A stretch of DNA of 64,000 nt, taken from assembly GCA_964652775.1 (NCBI GenBank), contig CAZZAM010000005.1, positions 135,461 to 199,460 on the forward strand, read 5' to 3'. Below are positions 25,473 through 34,512 of the stretch, in pieces (the first letter of the stretch is position 1; the number at the start of each line of letters is the position of its first letter). This stretch comes from UBA11346 sp038060575 (GTDB taxonomy: Bacteria; Planctomycetota; UBA11346). The position numbers were made by a program, and so were the translations under genes. The notes beneath the pieces were generated by a model that saw only the letters and a list, made by a program, of their open reading frames with translations, made no database searches and had not been told where the DNA came from.

Positions 25473-27071
25473 TTAGGCCACCGACCTAACCGCTTGGGCG
25501 TGCTGGGCAAAGAAACTGAGGTCCATGGGCTTCAACTGCCGGGATACGCGAACCGGGAAGTCTATCAAATTGAGGACGTCACGCTGAAGATTGACGCCCG
25601 GCGCTAACTCAATCACTGTCAACCCATCCGCATCAACCTGGAACACCGCACGCTCGGTGACGATCAGCGACTCCTGCCCACGGTTGCGAACACCGTCGCT
25701 GACTCGGTAGGTCACGTGCGCGGCCTGCTTCACAAATTTCCGCTGCCGGCCTTCACGGACAATTTTCAGCGCCCCATCAACGACCTGGACCTCAAGGCCA
25801 CCGGTGGTGAACGTACCGCAGAAGACGATGCGTTTGGCGTTGTGGGCAATATCGATGAAACCACCGGCGCCGGGATTCGCGGTGCCGAAGCGGCTGACGT
25901 TCACTACGCCAGTCGAGTCAAATTCGGCAAAGGCCAAGGCGGTGAACGGACACAACCCGCCATCGATGAGGTCGAACTGGGTTACTCCATCAACGATCGC
26001 CTCGGGATTGATGTTTGCCGAGAACTGCCAGTCACTCATGACCACGCCGCCAAACGATCCGTGTTCAGTGGTAAACCAGTAATCGCGCGCATTTGCTGCG
26101 GTCATCTGCCCGGTTTCGATCATGACCAAGGGCATGTCCGACGAGGCGCCGAACCCGAGGATGCTCAATTCGTGGGTGCGCACTTCCTGCGCCGCGCGCC
26201 ACGCCACGATTTTGTCGGCGCCAAACGGCAGGCGCGGCATCTGCCCGAGCACGCGCTCCATCGGCTGTCCACCGAGATAGTCGGCATCGAATGGCGTGTT
26301 GGTGACCATCATCTGTTCGGCGTCCACCACCACCGCATCGACCAACATCCCCGGCAGACGGACCTGCGAAGCCAAACGCGTCCCACGCGGAACCACCCGG
26401 CGCACCTGGGCAATCACGCGTCCGCCACTCGCCTTGGTTGCCATCGCAAGCGCAACGCTGGAGGACATCAACGCCTCATCTTCCCAGCTCAGATTGCCGA
26501 ACTCATCGGCGGTCGAAGCACGGATGAACGCGACGTTGATCGGCCAGGTCGGATAGAACAGGTACTCTTTGCCATCGAATTGCACTTTGCGAATCAAGTC
26601 GTCGGTCGCGCGCGCGGTGAACTTCCCGCCGCCATGGGCCGGATCGGCATACGTTCCCAATCCGATTTCCGTCAAATATCCTGGCGATTTGCGCGCTACT
26701 TCGCGCAGCCAATGCATCGAGGCACCGAGCGGCCAGCTATACGCTTCGATCTTGTTCTCACGGATCAGGCGCATCATCTCCGGACGCTTCCCAGTCTTCG
26801 GATGCACGGGGTTGATGTAGGATCCTGACACCACGCGCTTGAGCAGACCCTCCTGAGCAAGGTGGTCCATGCCGCGGATCTCCACCGCATCGCCGGTACC
26901 GACTGGCAAATACAGCGTGAGATTCGCGGGCGACTGCGTGGTCGCAAAGCGCCTGCCAAGTGCAGCGAGGCAGCTGTCCGGTGTCACCCAACCAATCACG
27001 CCAACGCTGGCGATGGTCGAACCGTCAGCGATATCAGCGACGGCGGCTTCGGCGGTAGTGATTTTACTCAT
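25473..27071 (-). CDS. acyl-CoA:acetate/3-ketoacid CoA-transferase family protein
   Basis: The 532-residue protein is a single-chain family I CoA-transferase, similar to YdiF-type enzymes that fuse both subunits. The glycine-rich CoA site is IADGSTIASVGVIGW near the N-terminus. The second half carries SRFGTANPGAGGFIDIAHNA and IVFCGTFTTGG, matching the beta subunit end. A catalytic glutamate is expected around AEFDSTGVVN. It overlaps the enoyl-CoA hydratase gene by four bases (27068-27071), forming one operon with the FAD-linked oxidoreductase. A divergent GntR regulator probably controls all three. The route may degrade an unknown carboxylic acid. Confidence 0.85.
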   Translation of the reverse strand: MSKITTAEAAVADIADGSTIASVGVIGWVTPDSCLAALGRRFATTQSPANLTLYLPVGTGDAVEIRGMDHLAQEGLLKRVVSGSYINPVHPKTGKRPEMMRLIRENKIEAYSWPLGASMHWLREVARKSPGYLTEIGLGTYADPAHGGGKFTARATDDLIRKVQFDGKEYLFYPTWPINVAFIRASTADEFGNLSWEDEALMSSSVALAMATKASGGRVIAQVRRVVPRGTRLASQVRLPGMLVDAVVVDAEQMMVTNTPFDADYLGGQPMERVLGQMPRLPFGADKIVAWRAAQEVRTHELSILGFGASSDMPLVMIETGQMTAANARDYWFTTEHGSFGGVVMSDWQFSANINPEAIVDGVTQFDLIDGGLCPFTALAFAEFDSTGVVNVSRFGTANPGAGGFIDIAHNAKRIVFCGTFTTGGLEVQVVDGALKIVREGRQRKFVKQAAHVTYRVSDGVRNRGQESLIVTERAVFQVDADGLTVIELAPGVNLQRDVLNLIDFPVRVSRQLKPMDLSFFAQHAQAVRSVA

Positions 27072-27814
27072 GATTTGGCTCCGAATCGTTTGAGGGTGTT
27101 TTGCGCGGCCGCGCTAGCGCAATGCGCTTCAAATTGATCGCTCGCGTAGGCATCGGCATCGCGTGGAGAAAATCCCCGTGTAGTGCGCAGATACGGTTTC
27201 ACCGATCGTCGGGCGATGGCCGGAAGCGCAGCCCAGTCATTGGCCTGCTGCAACGCGACCTCGAGGACACGGCCCGGCTCGCTCAACCGATCGACGAGCC
27301 CCAGCTCATGCGCCGCCGCACCGTTGATCCGCTCGCGCGCCCACAGCAGATGACGCGCGCGTACAGGACCACAGCGATCGATCAGCGGCTGGATGCCCCA
27401 TGGTGGCAGCCAGCCGTTGAGAACCTCGGGCATATGCCAGAACGTCTGCGCGTCCGAGACCACGAGATCGCACGCCGTTGCCAGCGAGCATCCACCGCCC
27501 AGCGCGTAGCCATGTACAGCCGCGATCACCGGCACATCGATATCCTGAATCGTGCGCGCCAACGCTGCTTTGACCCGCTCGACCTCGGCCAAGCGACTCG
27601 GCTGCTGACCGGCCAATTCCTTGAGGTCGCTACCGGCGCAAAAACACGGTCCAACTCCAGCAATAACTACCACCGCGCAGTTCGGGTCCGCATTGGCTTG
27701 GCGCAGTTGCTCTGCGAGTTCATTGGCGGTCTCGCTGTCGATTGCGTTGCGCCGCGTCGGCCGATCGATCAGCAACTGGAACACGGATTTGGTCGTGATG
27801 CGCTGAATGGGCAT
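27068..27814 (-). CDS. enoyl-CoA hydratase/isomerase (crotonase fold)
   Basis: This 248-residue protein adds water to, or isomerises, a CoA thioester double bond. The oxyanion-hole motif VVVIAGVGPCFCAGSDLKEL is present at residues 47-66, followed by VIAAVHGYALGGGCSLA. In many crotonases the acidic catalytic residues follow the latter. The segment ALGGGCSLATACDLVVSDAQ is normal, but the second catalytic glutamate is replaced in FWHMPEVLNG. So the exact reaction (hydratase, isomerase or lyase) is uncertain. It overlaps the CoA-transferase start and is two bases from the FAD oxidoreductase gene. All three act together. Confidence 0.85.
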   Translation of the reverse strand: MPIQRITTKSVFQLLIDRPTRRNAIDSETANELAEQLRQANADPNCAVVVIAGVGPCFCAGSDLKELAGQQPSRLAEVERVKAALARTIQDIDVPVIAAVHGYALGGGCSLATACDLVVSDAQTFWHMPEVLNGWLPPWGIQPLIDRCGPVRARHLLWARERINGAAAHELGLVDRLSEPGRVLEVALQQANDWAALPAIARRSVKPYLRTTRGFSPRDADAYASDQFEAHCASAAAQNTLKRFGAKS

Positions 27815-27816
27815 GG

Positions 27817-29205
27817 TCAGTCGTCCAGTCGGGCGTTGTCGCGGTTGAGGATGGCGCGCAGATCACTGCCAAGAATCTGCCGTGGTTCGATGCGCTCGCG
27901 AACGGCCAGCGTCGCCGCGTGACCAACCGCATGGCCATAGCCGAAACACTGCGCGGTGACGCGGGCCGAGGCGACGGCTTCATGTTCTGCAGACATGCAA
28001 CGTCCAGCGAAGAGGATGCCGCTACCGACTTCCGGCACGAAGCAATCGTAAGGCACCTCGTACCAGTCATTGAGCAGCCATTTCACGATCGGCTTCTCGC
28101 CACTGTGCAATTCGATCGGCCACGGTGAGCGCGTCACTCCGTGGACCGATTTACGACCCGCCACGATGTCGTCATTGCGTAGCACGCCAACGCCAGCGCC
28201 CTGCCGGGTCTGGCGGATGCCGACCTGAACGCCGGTGTCATTGACGAAGCTCTGTTCACACCCAGCGAGTTTATCCCGGAAAAAGCGCGCGTATTCGCGC
28301 ACCTGACGGCGACCAACGATCTCAGCCTCGGAGAAATCGCGGGCGATGACCCCATTCAATTCACGACCATCGCCGCCAATGATGCGCGTGCAGTTGCACA
28401 ATAACTCGCCCGGACGCGTCGTGGTGAACAGCCAAATCTTCTGACGCGGCAATTGATAGGCACCACTCGCCGCTGCCGCGACAATCATCTGCGACACCAC
28501 CGCCGGCATGATGGTGTCGTGACCATAGGCCGCGAGGAACCGTGGCACGTCGACACCCATCAGTCTGAAAATCATGGTCGGATTCTGTACCCGCCCATTG
28601 GCACCCATGGAGGTACGAAACCCCGCCATCGCCAGCACATCCGCATCGCCACTCGCGTCGATGGTCACCGTGGCGCGAACGTCGAGCCGACCTTCCTTGG
28701 TATAGGCAACCACGCCCTCGACCCGCTCGGCCCCATCGACAAGCACCGCCGTGACCGTGGTGTGCAAGAGGACCTCAACCCCAGCCTGGGTCAGCATGGC
28801 GTCGGCCACCTCTCGCCAAACCAATGGATCATGCACGTGAGTCCACGTCTTCCCATACGTGACCGCCGGAGCCAAACCACCGCGCGCGTACAACTCGGCA
28901 ACAAACCGCGCAGCGAAGCCGTGGACCACCTGCCGTGGTGTGCTGCCCGGAACGTCGGTCGCTTCGTACAGACCGCACACGGTTCCGCTCAGTCCGGACA
29001 CGGCGCCACCGCCGCAGAAGCCGTAGCGCTCCAAGAGGACCACGCGCAGGCCCTGCTCGGCAGCGGTCACCGCGGCGGCAACCCCGGTCGCTCCACCTCC
29101 GACCACCAATACGTCGCAGGTGCGACGCAGGCCTGGCCGGCGGTCTCTGTAGTTCTGATATACGAGTGATATATTACTTGTCACACTGGCTATCTGTAAC
29201 ACCAC
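27817..29205 (-). CDS. FAD-dependent oxidoreductase
   Basis: The protein belongs to the FAD-dependent (FAD_oxidored, PF12831-like) group. The dinucleotide fold is CDVLVVGGGATGVAAAVTAA near residue 30, with VVLLERYGFCGGGAVSGLSG just after. A later TIDASGDADVLAMAGF and a C-terminal SGILFAGRCMSAEHEAVASA block close the flavin site. The frame begins at a GTG at 29205. The first ~28 residues before the flavin motif look atypical and the true start may be inside. Direct repeats TGATATA lie within the first codons (29156-29178), a possible operator of the divergent GntR gene. The operon likely oxidises the acid whose CoA ester the two partners process. Confidence 0.8.
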   Translation of the reverse strand: MVLQIASVTSNISLVYQNYRDRRPGLRRTCDVLVVGGGATGVAAAVTAAEQGLRVVLLERYGFCGGGAVSGLSGTVCGLYEATDVPGSTPRQVVHGFAARFVAELYARGGLAPAVTYGKTWTHVHDPLVWREVADAMLTQAGVEVLLHTTVTAVLVDGAERVEGVVAYTKEGRLDVRATVTIDASGDADVLAMAGFRTSMGANGRVQNPTMIFRLMGVDVPRFLAAYGHDTIMPAVVSQMIVAAAASGAYQLPRQKIWLFTTTRPGELLCNCTRIIGGDGRELNGVIARDFSEAEIVGRRQVREYARFFRDKLAGCEQSFVNDTGVQVGIRQTRQGAGVGVLRNDDIVAGRKSVHGVTRSPWPIELHSGEKPIVKWLLNDWYEVPYDCFVPEVGSGILFAGRCMSAEHEAVASARVTAQCFGYGHAVGHAATLAVRERIEPRQILGSDLRAILNRDNARLDD

Positions 29206-29267
29206 GGATACTCATGTCAACCCGGCTAAATCCGGCAAGACTAGATACTTTCTAATACCCATGTAGT

Positions 29268-29984
29268 ATGTCACTTATGCCGCGCGCACGACGTTCAGCC
29301 AAGTCCACCGCCACTGCCACGCAACCGGTCGATGCCGCATCGCAGAGTGATCTCGCCTACGCACGACTCCGCGAGGCGATCATCGCGTTGGAATTGCAAC
29401 CTGGCCAGATGTATTCGGAAACCCACCTCGCCTCGTTCGCCAAACTCGGCAGAACCCCGGTGCGCGAAGCACTGCATCGCCTGATCCGCGAGGAACTGGT
29501 TACCCCACGCCGCAATCGCGGCATTCAGATCACGCCGATCGATATCATCCGCCATCTCCAGTTGCTCGACGTCCGCCGCGCGCTGGAACAACTGCTGGTC
29601 GATCGCGCCAGCAAGCATGCAACCCAGGACGAACGCCGGATCATGCTGCAATTAGCGACCGACACCGAAGCCGCCATCGCCAGCAACAACATGGTCAAAC
29701 TACTGCACCTCAACAGCCAGGTACAAGACCTGAAAGTACAAGCCGCCCACAACGAGATCCTCACCAGCACGATGGATTTATTCTACGGCCTATCGCGGCG
29801 CTTCTGGTTCGCCTACGCTCCGCACATCGAGGGCAGTCGCGAGTCCGCCAGCCTGCTCCACGTCAAAACCCTGCGCTGCATCGCCATCGGCAATCGCGAC
29901 GAAGCCATCCAAGCCACCAACGAACTGATGGATTTCCTCGAGTCGTTCACTCGCCGCACGATTGATTTGAAAGTCAGGATCTAG
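29268..29984 (+). CDS. GntR-family transcription regulator (FCD type)
   Basis: The winged helix-turn-helix is ARLREAIIALELQPGQMYSE and GRTPVREALHRLIREELV, where the recognition helix matches FadR/FCD proteins. The C-terminal ligand domain is all helical (residues 100-238). It diverges from the FAD oxidoreductase operon with 62 bases between starts, where the palindrome-like TACTTTCTAATACCCATGTAGTA (29245-29269) and nearby TGATATA repeats suggest operators. Family members usually repress adjacent catabolic operons until a carboxylic acid or CoA ester binds. Start at 29268 is an ATG. An ATG six codons before the helix is also possible. Confidence 0.88.
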   Translation: MSLMPRARRSAKSTATATQPVDAASQSDLAYARLREAIIALELQPGQMYSETHLASFAKLGRTPVREALHRLIREELVTPRRNRGIQITPIDIIRHLQLLDVRRALEQLLVDRASKHATQDERRIMLQLATDTEAAIASNNMVKLLHLNSQVQDLKVQAAHNEILTSTMDLFYGLSRRFWFAYAPHIEGSRESASLLHVKTLRCIAIGNRDEAIQATNELMDFLESFTRRTIDLKVRI

Positions 29985-29994
29985 ACAACGCGGA

Positions 29995-30720
29995 TCACCG
30001 CTCGAGAAACGCCCCAACCATTTGCGCGATCACTTGCGGACGTTCGCGATGGACGGCGTGGCCGCTGCGCAGGACGATGTCGCGTCGGCTGCCGGGGATC
30101 ATCGTATGCATCTCGTCCATCAAGGTGCGATAGCGGGTATCTGCCGAGCCACTGACCAGCAGGGTTGGCATGCGCAACGTACTGAGGCGTGACCATTGCG
30201 GTTCCATTGCACCGGCACCGATCGAGCGCAGACAGCCAGCGAGACCGAGCGGCTCCTGATTGAGACGACGCGCGCGTACGCTAGCGGCAACTGTTGCTGA
30301 GAATGGCTGGTATGGCTTCAACGTTGATTGGGTTTCCCACCACGCGACGAAGGCGCCGATACCATCTTCCTCAAGCACCTGGGCCAAGGACTCGTCACGC
30401 TTTCTTCGGTTCGCCCGCTCGGCTGCATCACGAATGCCGCCGTGACAACTGACGAGAATAAGCCGACGTATCCGTTGCGGATGATCAAGGGCCACCGCCA
30501 GAGCGACGCGACCGCCCATGCTGTAGCCGAGCAGGTCAACTGGTTCGGTGGGAAATCTCGCAACCAACTCGGCAGCCGCTTGCTTGATCGTGGTACCCGA
30601 TGGGCACGGCCGACTACCGTGACCTGGCAACAACGGACAGCGCAGGTCGGCGATCTCACCACCCAGCGTTTCCGCCCAGGATTCGTCGTTCTCAGTAAAG
30701 CCGTGCAGAGCGTAGAGCAT
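29995..30720 (-). CDS. alpha/beta hydrolase, MenH-like
   Basis: The catalytic triad elements of an alpha/beta hydrolase are present: LHGFTENDESW, the nucleophile elbow LLGYSMGGRVALAVAL (Ser), PTLLVSGSADTRY (Asp) and RSGHAVHRERP (His). The shape matches MenH (SHCHC synthase) of menaquinone synthesis and related esterases. I start at the ATG at 30720 (MLYALHGF), as MenH proteins begin this way. The longer frame to 30777 would overlap glgP by 37 bases. It lies 20 bases past glgP on the same strand. No men genes are near, so the substrate is unsure. Confidence 0.75.
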   Translation of the reverse strand: MLYALHGFTENDESWAETLGGEIADLRCPLLPGHGSRPCPSGTTIKQAAAELVARFPTEPVDLLGYSMGGRVALAVALDHPQRIRRLILVSCHGGIRDAAERANRRKRDESLAQVLEEDGIGAFVAWWETQSTLKPYQPFSATVAASVRARRLNQEPLGLAGCLRSIGAGAMEPQWSRLSTLRMPTLLVSGSADTRYRTLMDEMHTMIPGSRRDIVLRSGHAVHRERPQVIAQMVGAFLER

Positions 30721-30740
30721 AGGGGTCGTGGTTGGGTCGT

Positions 30741-33272
30741 TTAGACTGGCGAAGCCGAGATGGACGGAAGCTTCCATATCTCACGGTTATATTCGCTGAT
30801 CGTGCGATCAGTCGAAAACTTGCCGCTGGCAGCGGTGTTCAGAATGGATGAGGCAGCCCAGCGGTCCTGGTCACGATAGAGTGATGCTGCTCTGGCTTGA
30901 GCTTTGACGTAGTCGGCAAAGTCCGCGCACACCATCCAGTAGTCACCCCAATCGGTCAGGGTGTGAATGATGTCATCGAAGATACCCGGATCACATTGAT
31001 TGAAGTGCGAACTGCGAATCAGATCAATCACCCGCTTCAAATCAGCATCGGCCTCGATGACCTGCAGCGGATCGTATCCTGGCCGCAAAGCGACGATCTC
31101 ATCCGTGGTTTTGCCAAAGAGGAAGAAGTGCGCGTCGCCGACCTCTTCGCGGATTTCAATATTTGCGCCATCCAAGGTACCGATCGTCAACGCACCGTTC
31201 ATCATGAATTTCATGTTGCCGGTGCCGGAAGCTTCCTTGCCAGCAGTCGAAATCTGTTCACTGAGATCCGCTGCCGGACAGATGTTCTCCATCATCGACA
31301 CGCGGTAATCGGGAATGTAGGCGACGCGCAGCAAATCCTTGGTGTCCGGATCGGAGTTCACCACGCCTGCGAGATGGTTGCAGAAACGGATAATCGTCTT
31401 GGCGATGGCGTACCCCGGCGCGGCTTTGCCGCCGAACAGAACGCAGCGCTTAGTCCAATTCTTGGTGTCGCCACGCTTAATCCGATCATACAGATGCACG
31501 ACGTGGAGGGCATTCAACAACTGGCGTTTGTACTCGTGGATGCGTTTCACTTGCACATCAAACATGGCGTCAACCGGGAAGTCGACATTGCACTCGTGGC
31601 GGATCACCGCAGCCAGGCGTTCCTTATTCGCACGCTTGATCGCCATCCAATCGGAACGGAATTCCTTGTCCTTCGCCTTCACGGTCAGCTTGCGCAATTC
31701 AGACAGATCCGTGATCCATTTCGTGCCGATCGCATCACTGATCAACTTGGACATGCCCGGATTGCACAGCGCCATCCAACGGCGTTGGGTCACGCCATTG
31801 GTCTTGTTGTTGAATTTTTCCGGCCAGAGATCGCAGAAGTCGCGGAACAAACCGGCCTTCAGTAGATCGGTGTGCAGGGCAGCGACGCCATTGACCGACT
31901 GCGAACCAACGATCGCCAGATACGCCATGCGCACCTGGGGATTGCCGCCGCCTTCGTCGATGATCGACATGCGACGCTGGCGCTCGGTGTCGCCGGGCCA
32001 TTTGTTCGCGACCAGACGCATGAAGCGCGCATTGATCTCGAAAATGATCTCGAGCGGACGTGGCAACAGGCGGCGGAACATCTCCACCGGCCACTTCTCA
32101 AGCGCTTCGGGCAGCAGCGTGTGATTAGTATAGGCAAAGACACGCGTCGTGGTTGCCCAAGCCTCATCCCAGCTGATGGAATGTTCGTCCATGAGCAGGC
32201 GCATCAATTCGGCGACCGCCACAGTTGGATGGGTGTCGTTGAGCTGGGCAACGTTCTTGTCAGCAAATGCGCTAAAATCGTGGCCATGAACTGAAGACCA
32301 GCGACGAACAATGTCCTGCAGACTGGCTGAAGCGAGGAAGTATTGCTGCTTGAGGCGCAGTTCCTTGCCGTTTTCACTCTTGTCGTTCGGGTAGAGGACG
32401 CGGGTGATGTTTTCCGCTGCCGCACCCTCATCAATTGCGGCTTGGTAGTCGCCCTGATTGAATTCCGCGAGATCGAAGTCCTCGAGCGCCTCGGCACGCC
32501 ACAAACGCAGCGTATTCACCGTGCCATTGCGATAGCCAGGAATGGGGACGTCGTATGGCACCGCATTGACGTCGTGGGTAGCAACCCAGCGAATGCGCGT
32601 TTTGCCTTTCTCATCCTGGTAGAATTCTGAGTTGCCGCCAAATTTCACCCGTTGGGTGTATTCGGGGCGATGCAACTCCCAACGACTGCCATTAATCAGC
32701 CAACGCTCAGGCTCTTCCATCTGTTGGTTGTTGACGATGCGCTGACGGAACATGCCGTATTCGTAACGCAGGCCGTAGCCAAAGACCGGCAATTGCAGCG
32801 TCGCGCAACTATCTAGGAAGCACGCCGCCAAACGACCGAGACCACCGTTGCCAAGGCCGGCGTCGTTTTCTTCTTCCGCGATGTCCTCCATCCGCATGCC
32901 GAGGTCGCGCAACGCACTGCGAGTGGCACTGTCGAGATCCAAATTGAGCAACGCGTTGCCGAGCGCTCGACCCATCAGGAATTCCATCGACAGGTAGTAG
33001 CCGCGCTTGCAGTCGCTCTGGTAGTAGGCGGAGTGGGTTGCTTTCCAGCGTTCCATCAGGCGATCCCGCACCGCGAGCGCGAGTGCCGAGAAACGATAGC
33101 GATTGTTCACCGACAAGTTGTCGCGACCGAGCGTGTAGGCGAGATGGCGGTCGTAATCACTGCGCATGCCCTGCGCATCCATTGCCAGTCCAGCGGTTAT
33201 CGGCTGCGTCTCGGTCGATGATTGACGACTGCGCAGCTTCGGCGTGCGACGTGGCACGGGCTTGAACTTCAT
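30741..33272 (-). CDS. glgP: glycogen/maltodextrin phosphorylase
   Basis: Glycogen phosphorylase releases glucose-1-phosphate from alpha-1,4-glucans using a pyridoxal-phosphate cofactor. The cofactor-binding lysine is in EASGTGNMKFMMNGALTIGT, the invariant family block. Other conserved segments are CKRGYYLSMEFLMGRALGNA and GNGGLGRLAACFLDS. The start is the ATG at 33272 with AGGGGG upstream (MKFKPVPRRTP). The remaining ~840 residues give normal length. Upstream codons to 33305 belong to the 5' region. The next upstream element is a hairpin repeat. Confidence 0.95.
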   Translation of the reverse strand: MKFKPVPRRTPKLRSRQSSTETQPITAGLAMDAQGMRSDYDRHLAYTLGRDNLSVNNRYRFSALALAVRDRLMERWKATHSAYYQSDCKRGYYLSMEFLMGRALGNALLNLDLDSATRSALRDLGMRMEDIAEEENDAGLGNGGLGRLAACFLDSCATLQLPVFGYGLRYEYGMFRQRIVNNQQMEEPERWLINGSRWELHRPEYTQRVKFGGNSEFYQDEKGKTRIRWVATHDVNAVPYDVPIPGYRNGTVNTLRLWRAEALEDFDLAEFNQGDYQAAIDEGAAAENITRVLYPNDKSENGKELRLKQQYFLASASLQDIVRRWSSVHGHDFSAFADKNVAQLNDTHPTVAVAELMRLLMDEHSISWDEAWATTTRVFAYTNHTLLPEALEKWPVEMFRRLLPRPLEIIFEINARFMRLVANKWPGDTERQRRMSIIDEGGGNPQVRMAYLAIVGSQSVNGVAALHTDLLKAGLFRDFCDLWPEKFNNKTNGVTQRRWMALCNPGMSKLISDAIGTKWITDLSELRKLTVKAKDKEFRSDWMAIKRANKERLAAVIRHECNVDFPVDAMFDVQVKRIHEYKRQLLNALHVVHLYDRIKRGDTKNWTKRCVLFGGKAAPGYAIAKTIIRFCNHLAGVVNSDPDTKDLLRVAYIPDYRVSMMENICPAADLSEQISTAGKEASGTGNMKFMMNGALTIGTLDGANIEIREEVGDAHFFLFGKTTDEIVALRPGYDPLQVIEADADLKRVIDLIRSSHFNQCDPGIFDDIIHTLTDWGDYWMVCADFADYVKAQARAASLYRDQDRWAASSILNTAASGKFSTDRTISEYNREIWKLPSISASPV

Positions 33273-33420
33273 GAGACCCCCTGGCGATGGACGTTGGTTG
33301 TCCAATTGCGGCGGTGGATGGCAAGCGTACGTGACAGTGAATCACGTCGTGTCTTGGGCCCGCTGGCCAGTATCGATACCATGCGTTCAGTGCCGTTCAG
33401 CTAAGCGACTCTCAAGATGT

Positions 33421-33534
33421 TGTGAGCCGCCAAGGCGCCAAGATCGCCAAGCGGCTTGTGTTTTTCTGTACGGAGGCATCTGGAAACCCAATTTACTCTT
33501 GATCCTTGGCGTCCTTGGTGTCTTGGCGGCTCAC
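33421..33534. repeat. CCAAGG-armed hairpin repeat
   Basis: The arms consist of tandem CCAAGGCG-like units (left GCCGCCAAGGCGCCAAG, right CTTGGTGTCTTGGCGGC) around a ~50-base interior. The layout is the same as the GCAGAGG family but the unit differs. It lies between glgP and an uncharacterised gene. Confidence 0.8.
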
Positions 33535-33628
33535 CATGTCATGGTCGAACACTTAGCTTAACGGCATTGACCATGCGTGCGCTGGTTGACGCAGCCAAAG
33601 ACCTACCAACTAGGCCCTTATTCATAGG

Positions 33629-34402
33629 TCATACTGCAGTCGCCAGCAGTCGATATGCATCGCCCAGGGATGGATTCTCGTTAACCAAAAACGTGTCGGC
33701 GGCCACGGCGGCCACGGTGAACAAAGCACGCAGACATGCGGGATCGTTGTCGCGCCAGACTCCAGACGACGTTGCGATGCTTGCGGGTGACCAACTGCGC
33801 CACACGCCAGCCAACAAAGCGGGGTCGTCATCCGGCAACAACAAGGCACATAACTGACGACCGAGTTCTGACCCCAACTCGGCTTCGACGGCATCCCGAT
33901 CATTGAGCGATAGCCACGTCCAGCTCAGCCACGCCTGCTTCGCCAGTACGGCGTCGCTCGCGGTCAACATATCGGCCCGAGCGAATCCCAAACGCACTGC
34001 GGCAACTGCGGCCCGCAGGGTTACCGGGGCAATGACCGCACAGCGAAAGCCTTCACTGGCCGCCGCAGCGTAGGCTGCGTATGCGCGGTCGGTATGCTCT
34101 TGGCGTTCCCACAGCACGCCTTGGCCGAACCCAGCGGCGGTACAGGCCTCAGCGTCGCGGTGCACCCCTTCCGCGTCCAAACAGCGGCGGAACCACAGCG
34201 CTGCCGCAGCGTCGTCGTGCAGTCGCTCAGCGGCGAGTTCGCCCAGGGCGACCAATGTGCGTCCCCAACGCACATCGGTGGGTGGATTATGACGCAAACG
34301 CCCCCACAGCGCTTCGCCTGCCGCATACAGATGCACCGGCAGGGCAGCACGGCCAGCGTGCGCGCGCAAAAAAGCGTCCAACTCCTCAATCGCCGTCGGC
34401 AT
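33629..34402 (-). CDS. uncharacterised alanine-rich helical protein
   Basis: The protein has 257 residues, without signal peptide or membrane segment. It is almost wholly alpha-helical and Ala/Leu/Arg-rich (LAAERLHDDAAAALWFRRCL, then ERQEHTDRAYAAYAAAASEG), a pattern typical of tetratricopeptide-like repeats. It reads away from the membrane-anchored foldase gene, sharing a ~110-base divergent promoter region. No catalytic motif is visible and the family is not recognised. Confidence 0.65.
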   Translation of the reverse strand: MPTAIEELDAFLRAHAGRAALPVHLYAAGEALWGRLRHNPPTDVRWGRTLVALGELAAERLHDDAAAALWFRRCLDAEGVHRDAEACTAAGFGQGVLWERQEHTDRAYAAYAAAASEGFRCAVIAPVTLRAAVAAVRLGFARADMLTASDAVLAKQAWLSWTWLSLNDRDAVEAELGSELGRQLCALLLPDDDPALLAGVWRSWSPASIATSSGVWRDNDPACLRALFTVAAVAADTFLVNENPSLGDAYRLLATAV

Positions 34403-34512
34403 ACCTGCTTGTCACCGATTTTGGGCCAGGAACCACCCCCGATCCCCGCTCCCTACACGTGGTTGCCAGGGCAACCGACGCCCTAGCATCCCACCCCTCC
34501 ACTGGAACCCGC

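Noticed and set aside
34081..34512. Upstream extension of the foldase gene frame
   Set aside because: It overlaps the divergent uncharacterised gene, is rich in Arg and Pro as in shadow frames, and the membrane-anchored protein has a good start at 34513.
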